Assembly (NCBI GenBank): GCA_003164895.1
Contig: PLUL01000049.1
Span: 1-49,040 of the forward strand
Length of the DNA stretch: 49,040 nt
Direction: 5' to 3'
Source: Bacteroidota bacterium
Lineage (GTDB): Bacteria > Bacteroidota > Bacteroidia > Palsa-948
Positions 1 to 7,288 of this stretch are shown here, piece by piece. Position numbers and translations under genes: made by a program. Every line of letters starts with the position of its first letter. Position 1 is the stretch's first letter. Below the pieces are notes generated by a model. It made no database searches. It had not been told where the DNA came from and saw nothing but the letters and a program-made list of their open reading frames with translations.

Positions 1-24
1 ATAAACTTTAAATAACAAGACACA

Positions 25-738
25 ATGGAATTCCAAAAAAGCTTTTCGCTCAAACAAGCATATGACTGGCTGACTGCAAACGGACTTGGACAAGAAAGTA
101 ATGAAATTAAAAGTTCGCCTGACTATTACCAAACATATACTAGCACATTAAGACGTGCAAAAATTATTGTTCTCTTAAAAAGCAAAAAACGCCTTGACGA
201 ATTCTGCAAAGCTATTTGGACTTCTGGACTATCAGATAGGGGGAAAACAAGAATTAAATGGTACGAAAGCCTCGTGATTAGATTTAAAGGCGTTCAAGAA
301 GGAATAATTAATGATGAAGACGAAGAGGAGGAAATAGCCACAGAAGAGAAAGAATTCGCATACGAAAATGATTTGCGGAATTATCTTGTAAGAAATCTTA
401 CGGCAATTGAGAAAGGACTAAAACTTTTCGAAGCAGATGGTAAGACAGGAGAAGAATTTTATGTGCCTGAAACCAATAGGCGAATTGACATTTTAGCCAT
501 TGACAAGGATGGAAAATTTGTTGTTATTGAATTAAAAGTAAGTCGCGGTTATGAAAAAGTTGTAGGGCAAACACTTTTTTACCAATCAAGTATCAAAACA
601 ATTTTCAAACAAGACAAAGTACGAGCAATAATTATAGCAAGAGAAATTACACCTGAACTAAAGACAGCAACATCATTCTTGCCCGACTTTGAATTATTTG
701 AATATCAACTTTCGCTTTCGCTAAACAAAATAAAATAA
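25..738 (+). CDS. NucS/DUF91-like PD-(D/E)XK nuclease
   Basis: A 237-residue protein. Its C-terminal half (about residues 110-230) looks like the NucS/DUF91 nuclease fold: E114 in an E-x2-L-x2-YL helix, D155 in RRIDILA, E169 and K171 in VIELK, and a following GQ (182) before a Tyr-rich helix. This D...ExK set is the usual metal-dependent PD-(D/E)XK active site. Residues 1-90 form a separate, mostly helical N-terminal part that I do not recognise, joined by a very acidic linker (about 97-110). Family knowledge suggests cleavage of branched, mismatched or foreign DNA; the substrate here is unknown. The gene stands alone at the window edge and is followed by an interspersed repeat. The ATG at 25 gives the only convincing full-length start. 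Confidence 0.75.
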   Translation: MEFQKSFSLKQAYDWLTANGLGQESNEIKSSPDYYQTYTSTLRRAKIIVLLKSKKRLDEFCKAIWTSGLSDRGKTRIKWYESLVIRFKGVQEGIINDEDEEEEIATEEKEFAYENDLRNYLVRNLTAIEKGLKLFEADGKTGEEFYVPETNRRIDILAIDKDGKFVVIELKVSRGYEKVVGQTLFYQSSIKTIFKQDKVRAIIIAREITPELKTATSFLPDFELFEYQLSLSLNKIK

Positions 739-783
739 AACGACTGGTACTCAGATGAACGGAGATAATGACCAAATTTTATT

Positions 784-870
784 TGCGTGAGGGATTGCAG
801 CGGAAAGCCCACAGCGTAGCGAGGACTTGAAGCGAAAAGCCCGACCGCGCGCTTCGCGCGGGCACGCCCC
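784..870. repeat. Bacteroidota-type interspersed GC-rich repeat with hairpin
   Basis: This GC-rich stretch stands out from its AT-rich surroundings. It contains two related units, GATTGCAGCGGAAAGCCC (793-810) and GACTTGAAGCGAAAAGCCC (823-841). A perfect 7-bp stem follows (CCGCGCG at 845-851, CGCGCGG at 855-861) with a 3-base loop. From memory, similar 'gggattg-agcgg-aaagccc' elements are scattered between genes in many Bacteroidota genomes. It lies between the convergent nuclease and proline dehydrogenase genes, so it may also act as a transcription stop, although no T-run follows the stem. Confidence 0.6.
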
Positions 871-879
871 AATAATAAT

Positions 880-2097
880 CTATTTAGAAGCCGCAGGTAA
901 CATTTTAGAAAACTTTCTTCTTTCTTTTTCTTCCAGAATCATTTTCAGTTCGCGGCTCAGTTGCCCGGCAATAGCGGTATTCTCTTCGGCGCGCCTCATT
1001 AAATAAGGCAGAGTAGATTTCACAGGTCCGTAAGGCAGGTATTTGGTAACGTTGTATCCCATGTCAGCAAGATTGAAGGTGATGTTATCGCTCATTCCGT
1101 AGAGCTGCGAGAAATATACGTTAGGATGATTGTTGCGAATGCCAAGTGCCTTCATCTTTTCGAGCAGATGGGTGGTGCTGGCTTCATTGTGTGTGCCGGC
1201 ACAGAGTTTAATGATGTCAATATTCTCCAGACAAATATCCACCGCCTTATCAAAATCAATATCGGTAGAAATTTTATCCTTCTGAATAGGCGAACGGTAA
1301 GCGCATTCGAAGGCGCGCTTGTTTTCTCTTTCCATATACGCACCGCGCACTAATTTTATTCCGATGAAGAATTTTTCTTCGCGTGCTTCCCATATAAGTT
1401 TTTTCAGGTAATCAATTCTGTCCCACCTGTACATTTGAAGCGTGGTGAGGATGATTGCGCTTTCGCGGTTGTATCTGCGCATCATCAGTTCCGCCAGAGA
1501 ATCTATTGCATCTTGAATCCAGCTTTCTTCGGCATCAAAATAAATAGGCACGTTGCAGGTGAAAGCTTCTTTGCATATTTCGTCCATGCGTGCAAGAAGG
1601 TCTTTCTTTTCTTTCTTCTCCGCCTCATCGAGTTCGTGGTGCGAATTTATTTTTTCGAGCAGCACATGACGCGCAATTCCTGTGAGTTTTAAACTGGTAT
1701 AAGGGATTGCAGGATTTCCCTTAGCAATGTGAATTATTTTTATGACTTCGGCTTTTGTGTTTTCAAAATCTTCTATGCTCTCTTTTCCTTCCACAGAATA
1801 ATCGAGAATGGAACCAACACCTGATTTCCCCAAATGCTTAACTACTTTTTGGCTTTCATCCAGCGTTTCGCCAGAGCAGAACTGTTTGTAAATAGTTGCC
1901 TTTACTGCTGCGGAAATCGGTAGATGTAATTTTATTGCTATTAGCGTGAGCTTTGAAAATACTTTTACCAGAAATGGATTCTGCATCAGCTTAAAAAGCC
2001 ATAGCGAGTGTTTAAGTTCGCCGTTATCTTTATTCTTAAAAGCAATTTCGGTATTGGCGAAATAAGTTGGTTGAGAATTATTTTTCTGAGAGCTCAT
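880..2097 (-). CDS. Proline dehydrogenase (monofunctional, FAD)
   Basis: A 405-residue FAD-dependent proline dehydrogenase. It oxidises proline to pyrroline-5-carboxylate and passes electrons to the quinone pool. Family hallmarks are visible: KLVRGAYMERE on a barrel strand, and the substrate-binding C-terminal helix YLPYGPVKSTLPYLMRRAEEN with the paired arginines and EN. It is the single-domain form, with no fused P5C dehydrogenase as in PutA. It lies 68 bp downstream of norB in the same direction. The spacer carries its own promoter-like element with an FNR-type palindrome, so it may be induced together with the NO genes. The fold assignment is firm; the co-regulation is inference. Confidence 0.92.
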   Translation of the reverse strand: MSSQKNNSQPTYFANTEIAFKNKDNGELKHSLWLFKLMQNPFLVKVFSKLTLIAIKLHLPISAAVKATIYKQFCSGETLDESQKVVKHLGKSGVGSILDYSVEGKESIEDFENTKAEVIKIIHIAKGNPAIPYTSLKLTGIARHVLLEKINSHHELDEAEKKEKKDLLARMDEICKEAFTCNVPIYFDAEESWIQDAIDSLAELMMRRYNRESAIILTTLQMYRWDRIDYLKKLIWEAREEKFFIGIKLVRGAYMERENKRAFECAYRSPIQKDKISTDIDFDKAVDICLENIDIIKLCAGTHNEASTTHLLEKMKALGIRNNHPNVYFSQLYGMSDNITFNLADMGYNVTKYLPYGPVKSTLPYLMRRAEENTAIAGQLSRELKMILEEKERRKFSKMLPAASK

Positions 2098-2125
2098 GAC
2101 ATTTAATAATTTAATTTCTACTTGG

Positions 2126-2169
2126 CAATTTTATCTTTAATCATGGATAAATAATGTGATTGTAGTCAT
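2126..2169 (-). promoter_or_regulatory. Predicted FNR-type promoter of proline dehydrogenase
   Basis: The near-palindrome GTGA-TTGTAG-TCAT (2156-2169) overlaps the norB stop codon. On the minus strand a -7-like element TAAAATTG (7 of 8 to TAnnTTTG) ends at 2126, exactly 30 bases from the palindrome edge. The same spacing occurs at five other promoters nearby. The proline dehydrogenase ATG starts 29 bases further downstream. This is the weakest of the six boxes, with one base off in the palindrome and one in the -7. Confidence 0.5.
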
Positions 2170-3506
2170 GGTTTAATTTCTTTCTGAAATAAATAATTAT
2201 ATGTTGCTTTCAGCATAGGAGAAATTATCATAATTAGCCCGACAAAAATTCCAAGTCCTGAAAAAGCAAATACAATAAGTATCGGATTTATTTTCTCCAT
2301 GATTTCCTGAAAAGTAAGTTTGTCATCTATTACCAGAATTCCTTTTTCGATTCCTGCTGCAATCAGGCAAAGCCAGAATATCAGCAGAAAAATATTAAAT
2401 ATCCAAAATCCCATAGTGATAATTTTTTTCTGACTGATTGTAAATTCGTGTTTGGTAACATCGGTTATCAGGAAAAATGCGGATGCAAGCAAAATAATTG
2501 TGTTGATTCCAATGGTACTTCCCATTGCATGAGCCACCGTAACATGAGTGCCGTGCGTGTAAACGTTAATTGCAGGAACCGAGATAAGAAGAGCCAGCGC
2601 AAGATTCAGAAACACCCATACATCGGATGCCACAATAAACCTTACGGGGAGAATATGAAAATTTCTTTTTGCATCGGAAAGAGAATTCTTCCAGTTCCAA
2701 ATTATTTTTCCGAGAATCAAAAGTTCAGTCATGCTGATGAAATACGAAATCATGCGAACCCAAATTGCAGATGGAACAATGTAAATATGATGCGCCCAGC
2801 CGAAAAGTAAATTTGCAAAACCGAGAAAGTACATCAGAAAAGCCAAACGGGATTGTGCAATTTTTTCATCTTCAGTAATTCGAGTCATCACGAAAATTGC
2901 TGTACCGTAAACCAGCATATTCCATGAGCCGACCATTGCTCCGCCTGATTTCCATTGAACGGTAAGATCGCGGATTAAATTATTTCTGAAGTAGGGGAGA
3001 AGCCACAAGTAAGATTCGCTGAATGTGATGAAGAAGAAAACAATTCCGGTAGCCCACATCCACATATACACGGGCCAGTTGCCAACTTTTTTAAATGCTG
3101 ATTTAAAATAATTTATACCGAATAAAATCCAGGAAATAAAAATGGGAATGGAAAGTATTGCGGGAAATTCCCAATATTCTCTTCCTCCGAATTTCCCCAT
3201 GAAATAGCAACATAAAATTAATATTCCTGTTACCATAAAAATCCAAAAATGAATCTTTGGAATTTTTTCTGACCACAACTTTGTTCCGCAATACGTATTT
3301 GTGTAATAATAAATTCCACCTATGGCGCAAAGAAAAATCCAAGCCACCACCAGCGAAACGTGAAGCGGTCTTAATTTTACAAATGAAATTTCTTTCAGAA
3401 AATCAGGATACACAAATTGAAATGCACCAAGACTGCCAAATAAAATTCCAACCACAAGAGCAATTAATCCCAACGATACAAATAATATTCCGGTTTCTTT
3501 TTTCAT
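2166..3506 (-). CDS. norB: Divergent cNOR-type nitric oxide reductase large subunit
   Basis: A 446-residue heme-copper-oxidase-superfamily membrane protein with about 12 hydrophobic segments. NorB features: H49 in RPLHVSLV (heme b ligand), GGREYWEFP (about 107-115), H239-H240 in GWAHHIY (FeB ligands), E261, and THGTHVTVAH (317-326) with the likely heme b3 ligand H326. It lacks the fused N-terminal cytochrome of qNOR and overlaps norC by 4 bp (ATGA), so it is cNOR-like. The segment that in classical NorB reads HLWVEGVWE aligns without gaps to GGAMVGSWN (188-196), so the first FeB histidine and the conserved glutamate are missing. Position 328, normally the second heme b histidine, is Met. It is either a distinct NOR class or an enzyme with altered chemistry. 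Confidence 0.8.
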   Translation of the reverse strand: MKKETGILFVSLGLIALVVGILFGSLGAFQFVYPDFLKEISFVKLRPLHVSLVVAWIFLCAIGGIYYYTNTYCGTKLWSEKIPKIHFWIFMVTGILILCCYFMGKFGGREYWEFPAILSIPIFISWILFGINYFKSAFKKVGNWPVYMWMWATGIVFFFITFSESYLWLLPYFRNNLIRDLTVQWKSGGAMVGSWNMLVYGTAIFVMTRITEDEKIAQSRLAFLMYFLGFANLLFGWAHHIYIVPSAIWVRMISYFISMTELLILGKIIWNWKNSLSDAKRNFHILPVRFIVASDVWVFLNLALALLISVPAINVYTHGTHVTVAHAMGSTIGINTIILLASAFFLITDVTKHEFTISQKKIITMGFWIFNIFLLIFWLCLIAAGIEKGILVIDDKLTFQEIMEKINPILIVFAFSGLGIFVGLIMIISPMLKATYNYLFQKEIKP

Positions 3507-3919
3507 TTTTGAGTAATGGTTCCGTCAAAATTTATTTCAAACTTTTTCACTGGTGAAGTTCCGGTCTTGTCAACATATTTCAGGTAAGCAACAAGTGATT
3601 TAATTTCATCTTCCAATAAATTAAAGTTAGGCATTCGCTGTGTTCCGGCTTGAAGAAATGCGCGGGCATACATTTCTCCTTTTCCAGGCGACGATACCAT
3701 ATTTGTCAAATCCGGACCCATGTATCCGCCAAGTCCGTAAAGTTGGTGGCAAGCGGTGCAATTATATTTTTGATAAAGAAGTTTTCCGGCTTGAGCATCT
3801 TCGGTCATTAATTCTTTTCCGTTATCCTCATCCGTTCCAATCGTAAAAACAAGAGATGTGTGTATGAAAAACAATGCAATTAAAAACCAGAAAATAAAAC
3901 GTCTTGTTTGGGTGGACAT
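3503..3919 (-). CDS. norC: NorC-like membrane-anchored cytochrome c subunit
   Basis: A 138-residue protein with one N-terminal membrane anchor (about residues 8-28) and a single class I cytochrome c domain: C54-T-A-C57-H58 heme attachment, the NorC signature HQLYGLGGYMGPDLTN just after it, and Met96 (RMPNF) as the likely sixth ligand. It should pass electrons from periplasmic donors to NorB. It lies 9 bp after the first Crp/Fnr regulator and overlaps norB by 4 bp, so regulator-norC-norB form one transcription unit. The match to NorC is strong even though its partner NorB is divergent. Confidence 0.9.
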   Translation of the reverse strand: MSTQTRRFIFWFLIALFFIHTSLVFTIGTDEDNGKELMTEDAQAGKLLYQKYNCTACHQLYGLGGYMGPDLTNMVSSPGKGEMYARAFLQAGTQRMPNFNLLEDEIKSLVAYLKYVDKTGTSPVKKFEINFDGTITQK

Positions 3920-3928
3920 GAAAAGTAT

Positions 3929-4666
3929 TTAATTGAGTGGTTCATCTCCAATAGCGATGAGAGACAGTTTATCAAAATTTTTTATCACTAATTTTTTATT
4001 GTGCATCGAAACCACTTGCTTGCTGTCAAAATCAGATAGAATTTTATAGAGATAGCTTTTTGTGGTGCCAATAATATCTGCCAAATCTTTTATCGAATAA
4101 TTGATAGGCATTTTTCCGGTTGCGGCACTTTTATTCTTCATTGACATTGAAATAAGTATTTCGGCAAATTGCTCTCGAATTTTTTTTCTGGATATGCTGG
4201 TAATCCTGTCTTCAATAAAACTTATTTTGTCGCACATATCTTTCATTAGTTTTCTTGAAACGACGGGTTCTTTTTTGATAAGATCTTTAAAATCGTTTGT
4301 CGGAATGAAACATACTTTCACCGGTTCAACAGCAAGCGCATTGAAATAATAATTTTCGCTGTTGACGAATGAATAAATTCCGATTATATCGCCGGGTCGT
4401 GCAAACCACAAAATAAATTCTTTATTTCTTTCTCCAAATGTCGAAACTTTAACAACTCCTTCCTGAATGCAGAATACACCTTGAAACGCATCGTTTTGTC
4501 TTACGATCATTTCGTTTTTTTCATATTGCCTGAATTGTTTGTTGGCAAACATTCCGTCAAGAAGTTCTTTTGGACAATCCTTAAACACCGAAAATTTTTT
4601 CAACCAACATTGATTGCAATTTGGGATTTCGAATTGAAGTTTTGCAGAACTGTTAATCGAATTCAT
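3929..4666 (-). CDS. Crp/Fnr-family regulator 1, first gene of the norCB operon
   Basis: A 245-residue Crp/Fnr regulator: cyclic-nucleotide-binding-like beta-barrel (about 35-125), dimer helix, C-terminal winged helix-turn-helix (about 190-215, DLADIIGTTKSYLYKILSDF). Cysteines C17, C20 and C31 near the N-terminus, plus C119 in VKVCFIP, occupy the positions of the four [4Fe-4S] ligands of E. coli FNR, with longer Cx2Cx10C spacing. Its recognition helix (TTKSYLYK) lacks the Glu-x3-Arg pair used by CRP/FNR to read TGA half-sites, unlike its two neighbours, so it may bind a different sequence. It heads the operon with norC and norB. Sensing of O2 or NO is inferred from the cysteines and the neighbourhood. 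Confidence 0.88.
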   Translation of the reverse strand: MNSINSSAKLQFEIPNCNQCWLKKFSVFKDCPKELLDGMFANKQFRQYEKNEMIVRQNDAFQGVFCIQEGVVKVSTFGERNKEFILWFARPGDIIGIYSFVNSENYYFNALAVEPVKVCFIPTNDFKDLIKKEPVVSRKLMKDMCDKISFIEDRITSISRKKIREQFAEILISMSMKNKSAATGKMPINYSIKDLADIIGTTKSYLYKILSDFDSKQVVSMHNKKLVIKNFDKLSLIAIGDEPLN

Positions 4667-4688
4667 TTTAAAAATATTTAATAGAAAC

Positions 4689-4732
4689 CAAATGTATTTA
4701 TCAAAAGAAAATTAAACAATGACTTGAATCAT
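4689..4732 (-). promoter_or_regulatory. FNR-type class II promoter of the regulator-norCB operon
   Basis: The perfect palindrome ATGA-CTTGAA-TCAT lies at 4719-4732. On the minus strand the -7 element TACATTTG (exact TAnnTTTG) is the complement of 4689-4696. The palindrome edge is exactly 30 bases from the last G of the -7 element. The palindrome centre is therefore near -41 from the expected start, the class II position. The ATG follows 23 bases downstream of the -7. Confidence 0.75.
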
Positions 4733-4756
4733 AAACACAACTGACTAAATAGGAAA

Positions 4757-5476
4757 TTACTCTGCAACGTTTGCAAGTTTTGCAAGCTCCCCGATATTCA
4801 GAATTTTTATCTTCTTTCCGATAAGTTTGATGATTTTACTTTTGTTGAAATCAGATAATACCCTTATGGTTGTTTCAGTTGTTGTTCCAGCCATATTGGC
4901 GATATCTTCCCGCGTTAATACAGTATTGATAGTTATATTGTCTTCTTCCAAACCAAAAAAATCTTTTAGAAGCAATAGAACTTCAGCAATTCTTTCCCGT
5001 ACATGCTTTTGTGCCATATTGGTTACCATCTGTTCGGCAATTTTCAAATCGCTTGACAATACTTTAATTGTTTTCATTGAAAATTCAGAATTCCTCATTA
5101 ACAAATCCAAGTAAACTGCTTTTGGGAAAAAACAGATGAGTGTTTTTTCGAGCGCGGTAGCGGTAGCGTGATAATTATCTGTGTGCAACAAAGCACGATA
5201 CCCAACTACGTTACCGGTTTTTGCAAGACGCACAATTTGTTCCTTTCCGTTATCACCAAGTTTATGTACTTTCACTTTTCCCGAATAGATACAATATAAT
5301 CCTTGCGGCTGATTGCCTTCGTAAAAAATCACCTGCCCTTTTTTATATATACTAAAAGATTTTTGTGTGGAAAGCTGAACGAGTTCTGTTTTTGGTAACG
5401 CACAAAACATAGAACTTGAAATATTTTCGCATTTATCGCATGGAGGTATTTCAATTTTTTTTGCAACAACTTTCAT
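4757..5476 (-). CDS. Crp/Fnr-family regulator 2 (FNR-like, four Cys)
   Basis: A 239-residue regulator when started at the ATG at 5476 (MKVVAKK). An upstream in-frame Met at 5518 would place the start beyond the predicted -7 element. Order: Cys cluster C13-x2-C16-x8-C25, cyclic-nucleotide-binding-like barrel with C115 in TLICFFP at the FNR Cys122 position, dimer helix, winged HTH (LTREDIANMAGTTTETTIRVL). The recognition helix has E-x3-R spacing as in CRP (REtvgR) and FNR, which fits a TGA...TCA half-site. It has its own FNR-type promoter, suggesting autoregulation. It could be the O2/NO sensor acting on the ATGA-N6-TCAT boxes; this is inference. Confidence 0.88.
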   Translation of the reverse strand: MKVVAKKIEIPPCDKCENISSSMFCALPKTELVQLSTQKSFSIYKKGQVIFYEGNQPQGLYCIYSGKVKVHKLGDNGKEQIVRLAKTGNVVGYRALLHTDNYHATATALEKTLICFFPKAVYLDLLMRNSEFSMKTIKVLSSDLKIAEQMVTNMAQKHVRERIAEVLLLLKDFFGLEEDNITINTVLTREDIANMAGTTTETTIRVLSDFNKSKIIKLIGKKIKILNIGELAKLANVAE

Positions 5477-5496
5477 ATACTTTAATTTTTCTAAAG

Positions 5497-5540
5497 CAAA
5501 GTAACATACAAGAATCAAAAAAAAAGATGATGTAGGTCAT
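5497..5540 (-). promoter_or_regulatory. FNR-type promoter of Crp/Fnr regulator 2
   Basis: The perfect palindrome ATGA-TGTAGG-TCAT is at 5527-5540. On the minus strand TACTTTG (complement of 5497-5503; TAnTTTG, one base short of consensus) ends exactly 30 bases from the palindrome edge. The preferred ATG (5476) lies 20 bases further. This layout supports the shorter start. Confidence 0.7.
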
Positions 5541-5674
5541 GTTTTGAAATATGGGTGAATGTGTCAAATTTCAAACGTGAATCTAAAAAAATGTCAAAGT
5601 TTTCCTACAGAAGGAATTAATAATTAGATAGCAGCTCGAGGAAAAATATTTAATAATCAGGTGTGGGAAAAAAA

Positions 5675-6385
5675 TCAATCGCTCAAATTTGCGCTGTGAA
5701 GAAGTTCATTTATTTTAAGAACCTTTATTTTTTTTCCAATGAATTCAAGAATTCCATCTTCTTTTAGTTCTGCAAGGATACGAATCGCAGTTTCTGTTGC
5801 CGTACCTGCAATATTGGCAATCTCTTCTCTGGTAAGAACTACATTCAGCGTGGCGTTATCTTTTTCAAAACCATATACTTCTTTCACAAAAAGAATTGCT
5901 TCCGACATTCTTTCCTTCACTGGTTTTTGAGCAAGATCTGTTATTTTGTGTTCGGCATTTTTTAAATCGTTGGAAAGCATTTTCATTACCTGAAGAGTAA
6001 TGGCATTATTGGTTTCAACAAATTTGAAAAATAATTGTTTTGGAATAAAGCAAATGGAAGTTTCTTCAATTGCTTCGGCGGTGGATGTATATTTTTCTCC
6101 GCCTAAAAGTGCCCTGTATCCAAGAAGATCTCCTGATTTTGCCAAACGAACAATTTGCTCTCTGCCGTTTTCGGCTAATTGAAACAATTTTACTTTGCCG
6201 GCATTGATGCAATAAATTCCGTGAGGATATGATTCCTGCTTAAAAATATCCTGACCTTTTTTATAGGTCGCACATCCTTTTTGTTCGTTTAGTTCGCTAA
6301 CTTCGGCTTTGGTCAGATCACAAAAGACCGATTTGAATCTAGCATCACAAAACTGGCAATCAAGATGGGGGTTTGCCTTTTTCAT
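5675..6385 (-). CDS. Crp/Fnr-family regulator 3 (FNR-like, four Cys)
   Basis: A 236-residue paralogue of regulator 2. N-terminal C10-x2-C13-x8-C22, C112 in TSICFIP at the FNR Cys122 position, and winged HTH LTREEIANIAGTATETAIRIL with the E-x3-R pair. Regulators 2 and 3 are clearly more like each other than like regulator 1; they share stretches such as ENGREQIVRLAK/DNGKEQIVRLAK, consistent with duplication. No exact ATGA-N6-TCAT palindrome was found in the 90-bp gap upstream. A TAAATTTG -7 candidate (complement of 6465-6472) is present, so it may be expressed constitutively or read through from the upstream cytochrome gene. Confidence 0.88.
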   Translation of the reverse strand: MKKANPHLDCQFCDARFKSVFCDLTKAEVSELNEQKGCATYKKGQDIFKQESYPHGIYCINAGKVKLFQLAENGREQIVRLAKSGDLLGYRALLGGEKYTSTAEAIEETSICFIPKQLFFKFVETNNAITLQVMKMLSNDLKNAEHKITDLAQKPVKERMSEAILFVKEVYGFEKDNATLNVVLTREEIANIAGTATETAIRILAELKEDGILEFIGKKIKVLKINELLHSANLSD

Positions 6386-6475
6386 GTGATATTTTTTATT
6401 ATGACATGCGTATTATTTTTTCTATAAGTTCTAAGATACATAAAATTTACTTCACCTTTTAAATCAAATTTATCA

Positions 6476-7060
6476 CTAATTAATTCCTATATCAATTTTG
6501 TCTGAAAGCTGCACCGCCAAAGATTTTATAGTATTTGATAAAATCCAAATTACGAATAATAACAAACATAATAAACCCATTAATAAATATTCTGTAAAAC
6601 TAAATAAATTTAGCAAGCTGACTGTTTGTTTTTTTTCACCGGAAGAAACAACTGGAGAAGATAAATTGTTAGCAGCACTTGATGGGCTTGGTACAATCTC
6701 AGTCTTTGCAGATGATAATTCGGTTGATTTTGTTACAATAAATCCAATTATGGAGTTGATTTGATCTTCACTTATTGCCAAATCGGGCATGGGAATTTTA
6801 TTATTGTCGTTAAATAATTTTACTGCTTGAGCATCGCCTGCTTTCACAAGAGTTTGTGAGGATTTAACCCATTTCTGTATCCATTGTTTTTCATGTCTGC
6901 TTTGAACATCCTTCAAATCCGGTCCAACTAATTTACCTTTCCCAACTGTATGACAGCTTGCGCAGTTGGTTTTAAAAAGTTGTTCTCCATCTTGTGCAAT
7001 TGCAACCGTAATGCTGCTGATTAAAGTAGCGAGAGCGAGAATTAGGTTTTTTGTTTTCAT
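6476..7060 (-). CDS. Secreted/membrane-anchored monoheme cytochrome c
   Basis: 194 residues from the ATG at 7060, which opens a good signal peptide (about 1-22, ending SITVAIAQ). An upstream in-frame Met at 7123 would overlap the predicted promoter and is rejected. One cytochrome c domain: C33-A-S-C36-H37, GPDL (about 46-49), Met91 in KIPMPDL as likely sixth ligand. A Ser/Pro linker and a C-terminal membrane helix (about 157-176) with a short tail follow. It is an anchored periplasmic electron carrier, possibly a donor to the NorCB pair. Its promoter carries two FNR-type boxes, the most of any gene here. Confidence 0.88.
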   Translation of the reverse strand: MKTKNLILALATLISSITVAIAQDGEQLFKTNCASCHTVGKGKLVGPDLKDVQSRHEKQWIQKWVKSSQTLVKAGDAQAVKLFNDNNKIPMPDLAISEDQINSIIGFIVTKSTELSSAKTEIVPSPSSAANNLSSPVVSSGEKKQTVSLLNLFSFTEYLLMGLLCLLLFVIWILSNTIKSLAVQLSDKIDIGIN

Positions 7061-7101
7061 GATTATAAGTTTAAAATTTATTTTTGGATTATTCTCTAAA
7101 A

Positions 7102-7169
7102 CAAAAGTATGTGCAAGTAACATACTGATATATGATGTTCATCATATCAATATATGATATTAGTCATAT
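7102..7169 (-). promoter_or_regulatory. FNR-type promoter with two tandem boxes (cytochrome c)
   Basis: Two identical 6-bp-arm palindromes ATATGA-N6-TCATAT lie at 7130-7147 and 7152-7169, 22 bp (two helical turns) apart. On the minus strand an exact -7 element TACTTTTG (complement of 7102-7109) ends 30 bases from the core edge (7132) of the nearer box. The further box would sit near -63. The ATG is at 7060. Confidence 0.78.
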
Positions 7170-7240
7170 TTATTTTTTACAAGCTATTCCTAATATTGCA
7201 ATAATAAAGCATTTTATGCAATATTTCAATTTATCTGAAG

Positions 7241-7284
7241 ATGATGTTACTCATACTTTGTAATAAATAGAAAATATACTTTCG
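7241..7284 (+). promoter_or_regulatory. FNR-type promoter of the 61-residue membrane protein gene
   Basis: The perfect palindrome ATGA-TGTTAC-TCAT is at 7241-7254. The -7-like element TACTTTCG (7 of 8 to TAnnTTTG) is at 7277-7284, with its G exactly 30 bases from the palindrome edge, as in the neighbouring promoters. The ATG at 7289 starts only 5 bases after the -7, so the mRNA would be leaderless or nearly so. Confidence 0.65.
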
Positions 7285-7288
7285 CTTC

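Noticed and set aside
2166-3506. Nitric oxide dismutase (Nod) instead of NorB
   Set aside because: Nod proteins are qNOR-like with a fused N-terminal part and are much longer. This one is 446 residues with a separate NorC, so only the altered active site is shared as an idea.
6386-6475. FNR-type box in front of Crp/Fnr regulator 3
   Set aside because: Only a half-match ATGA-N6-TATT at about 6402 was found, and nothing matches at 30 bases from the TAAATTTG -7 candidate.
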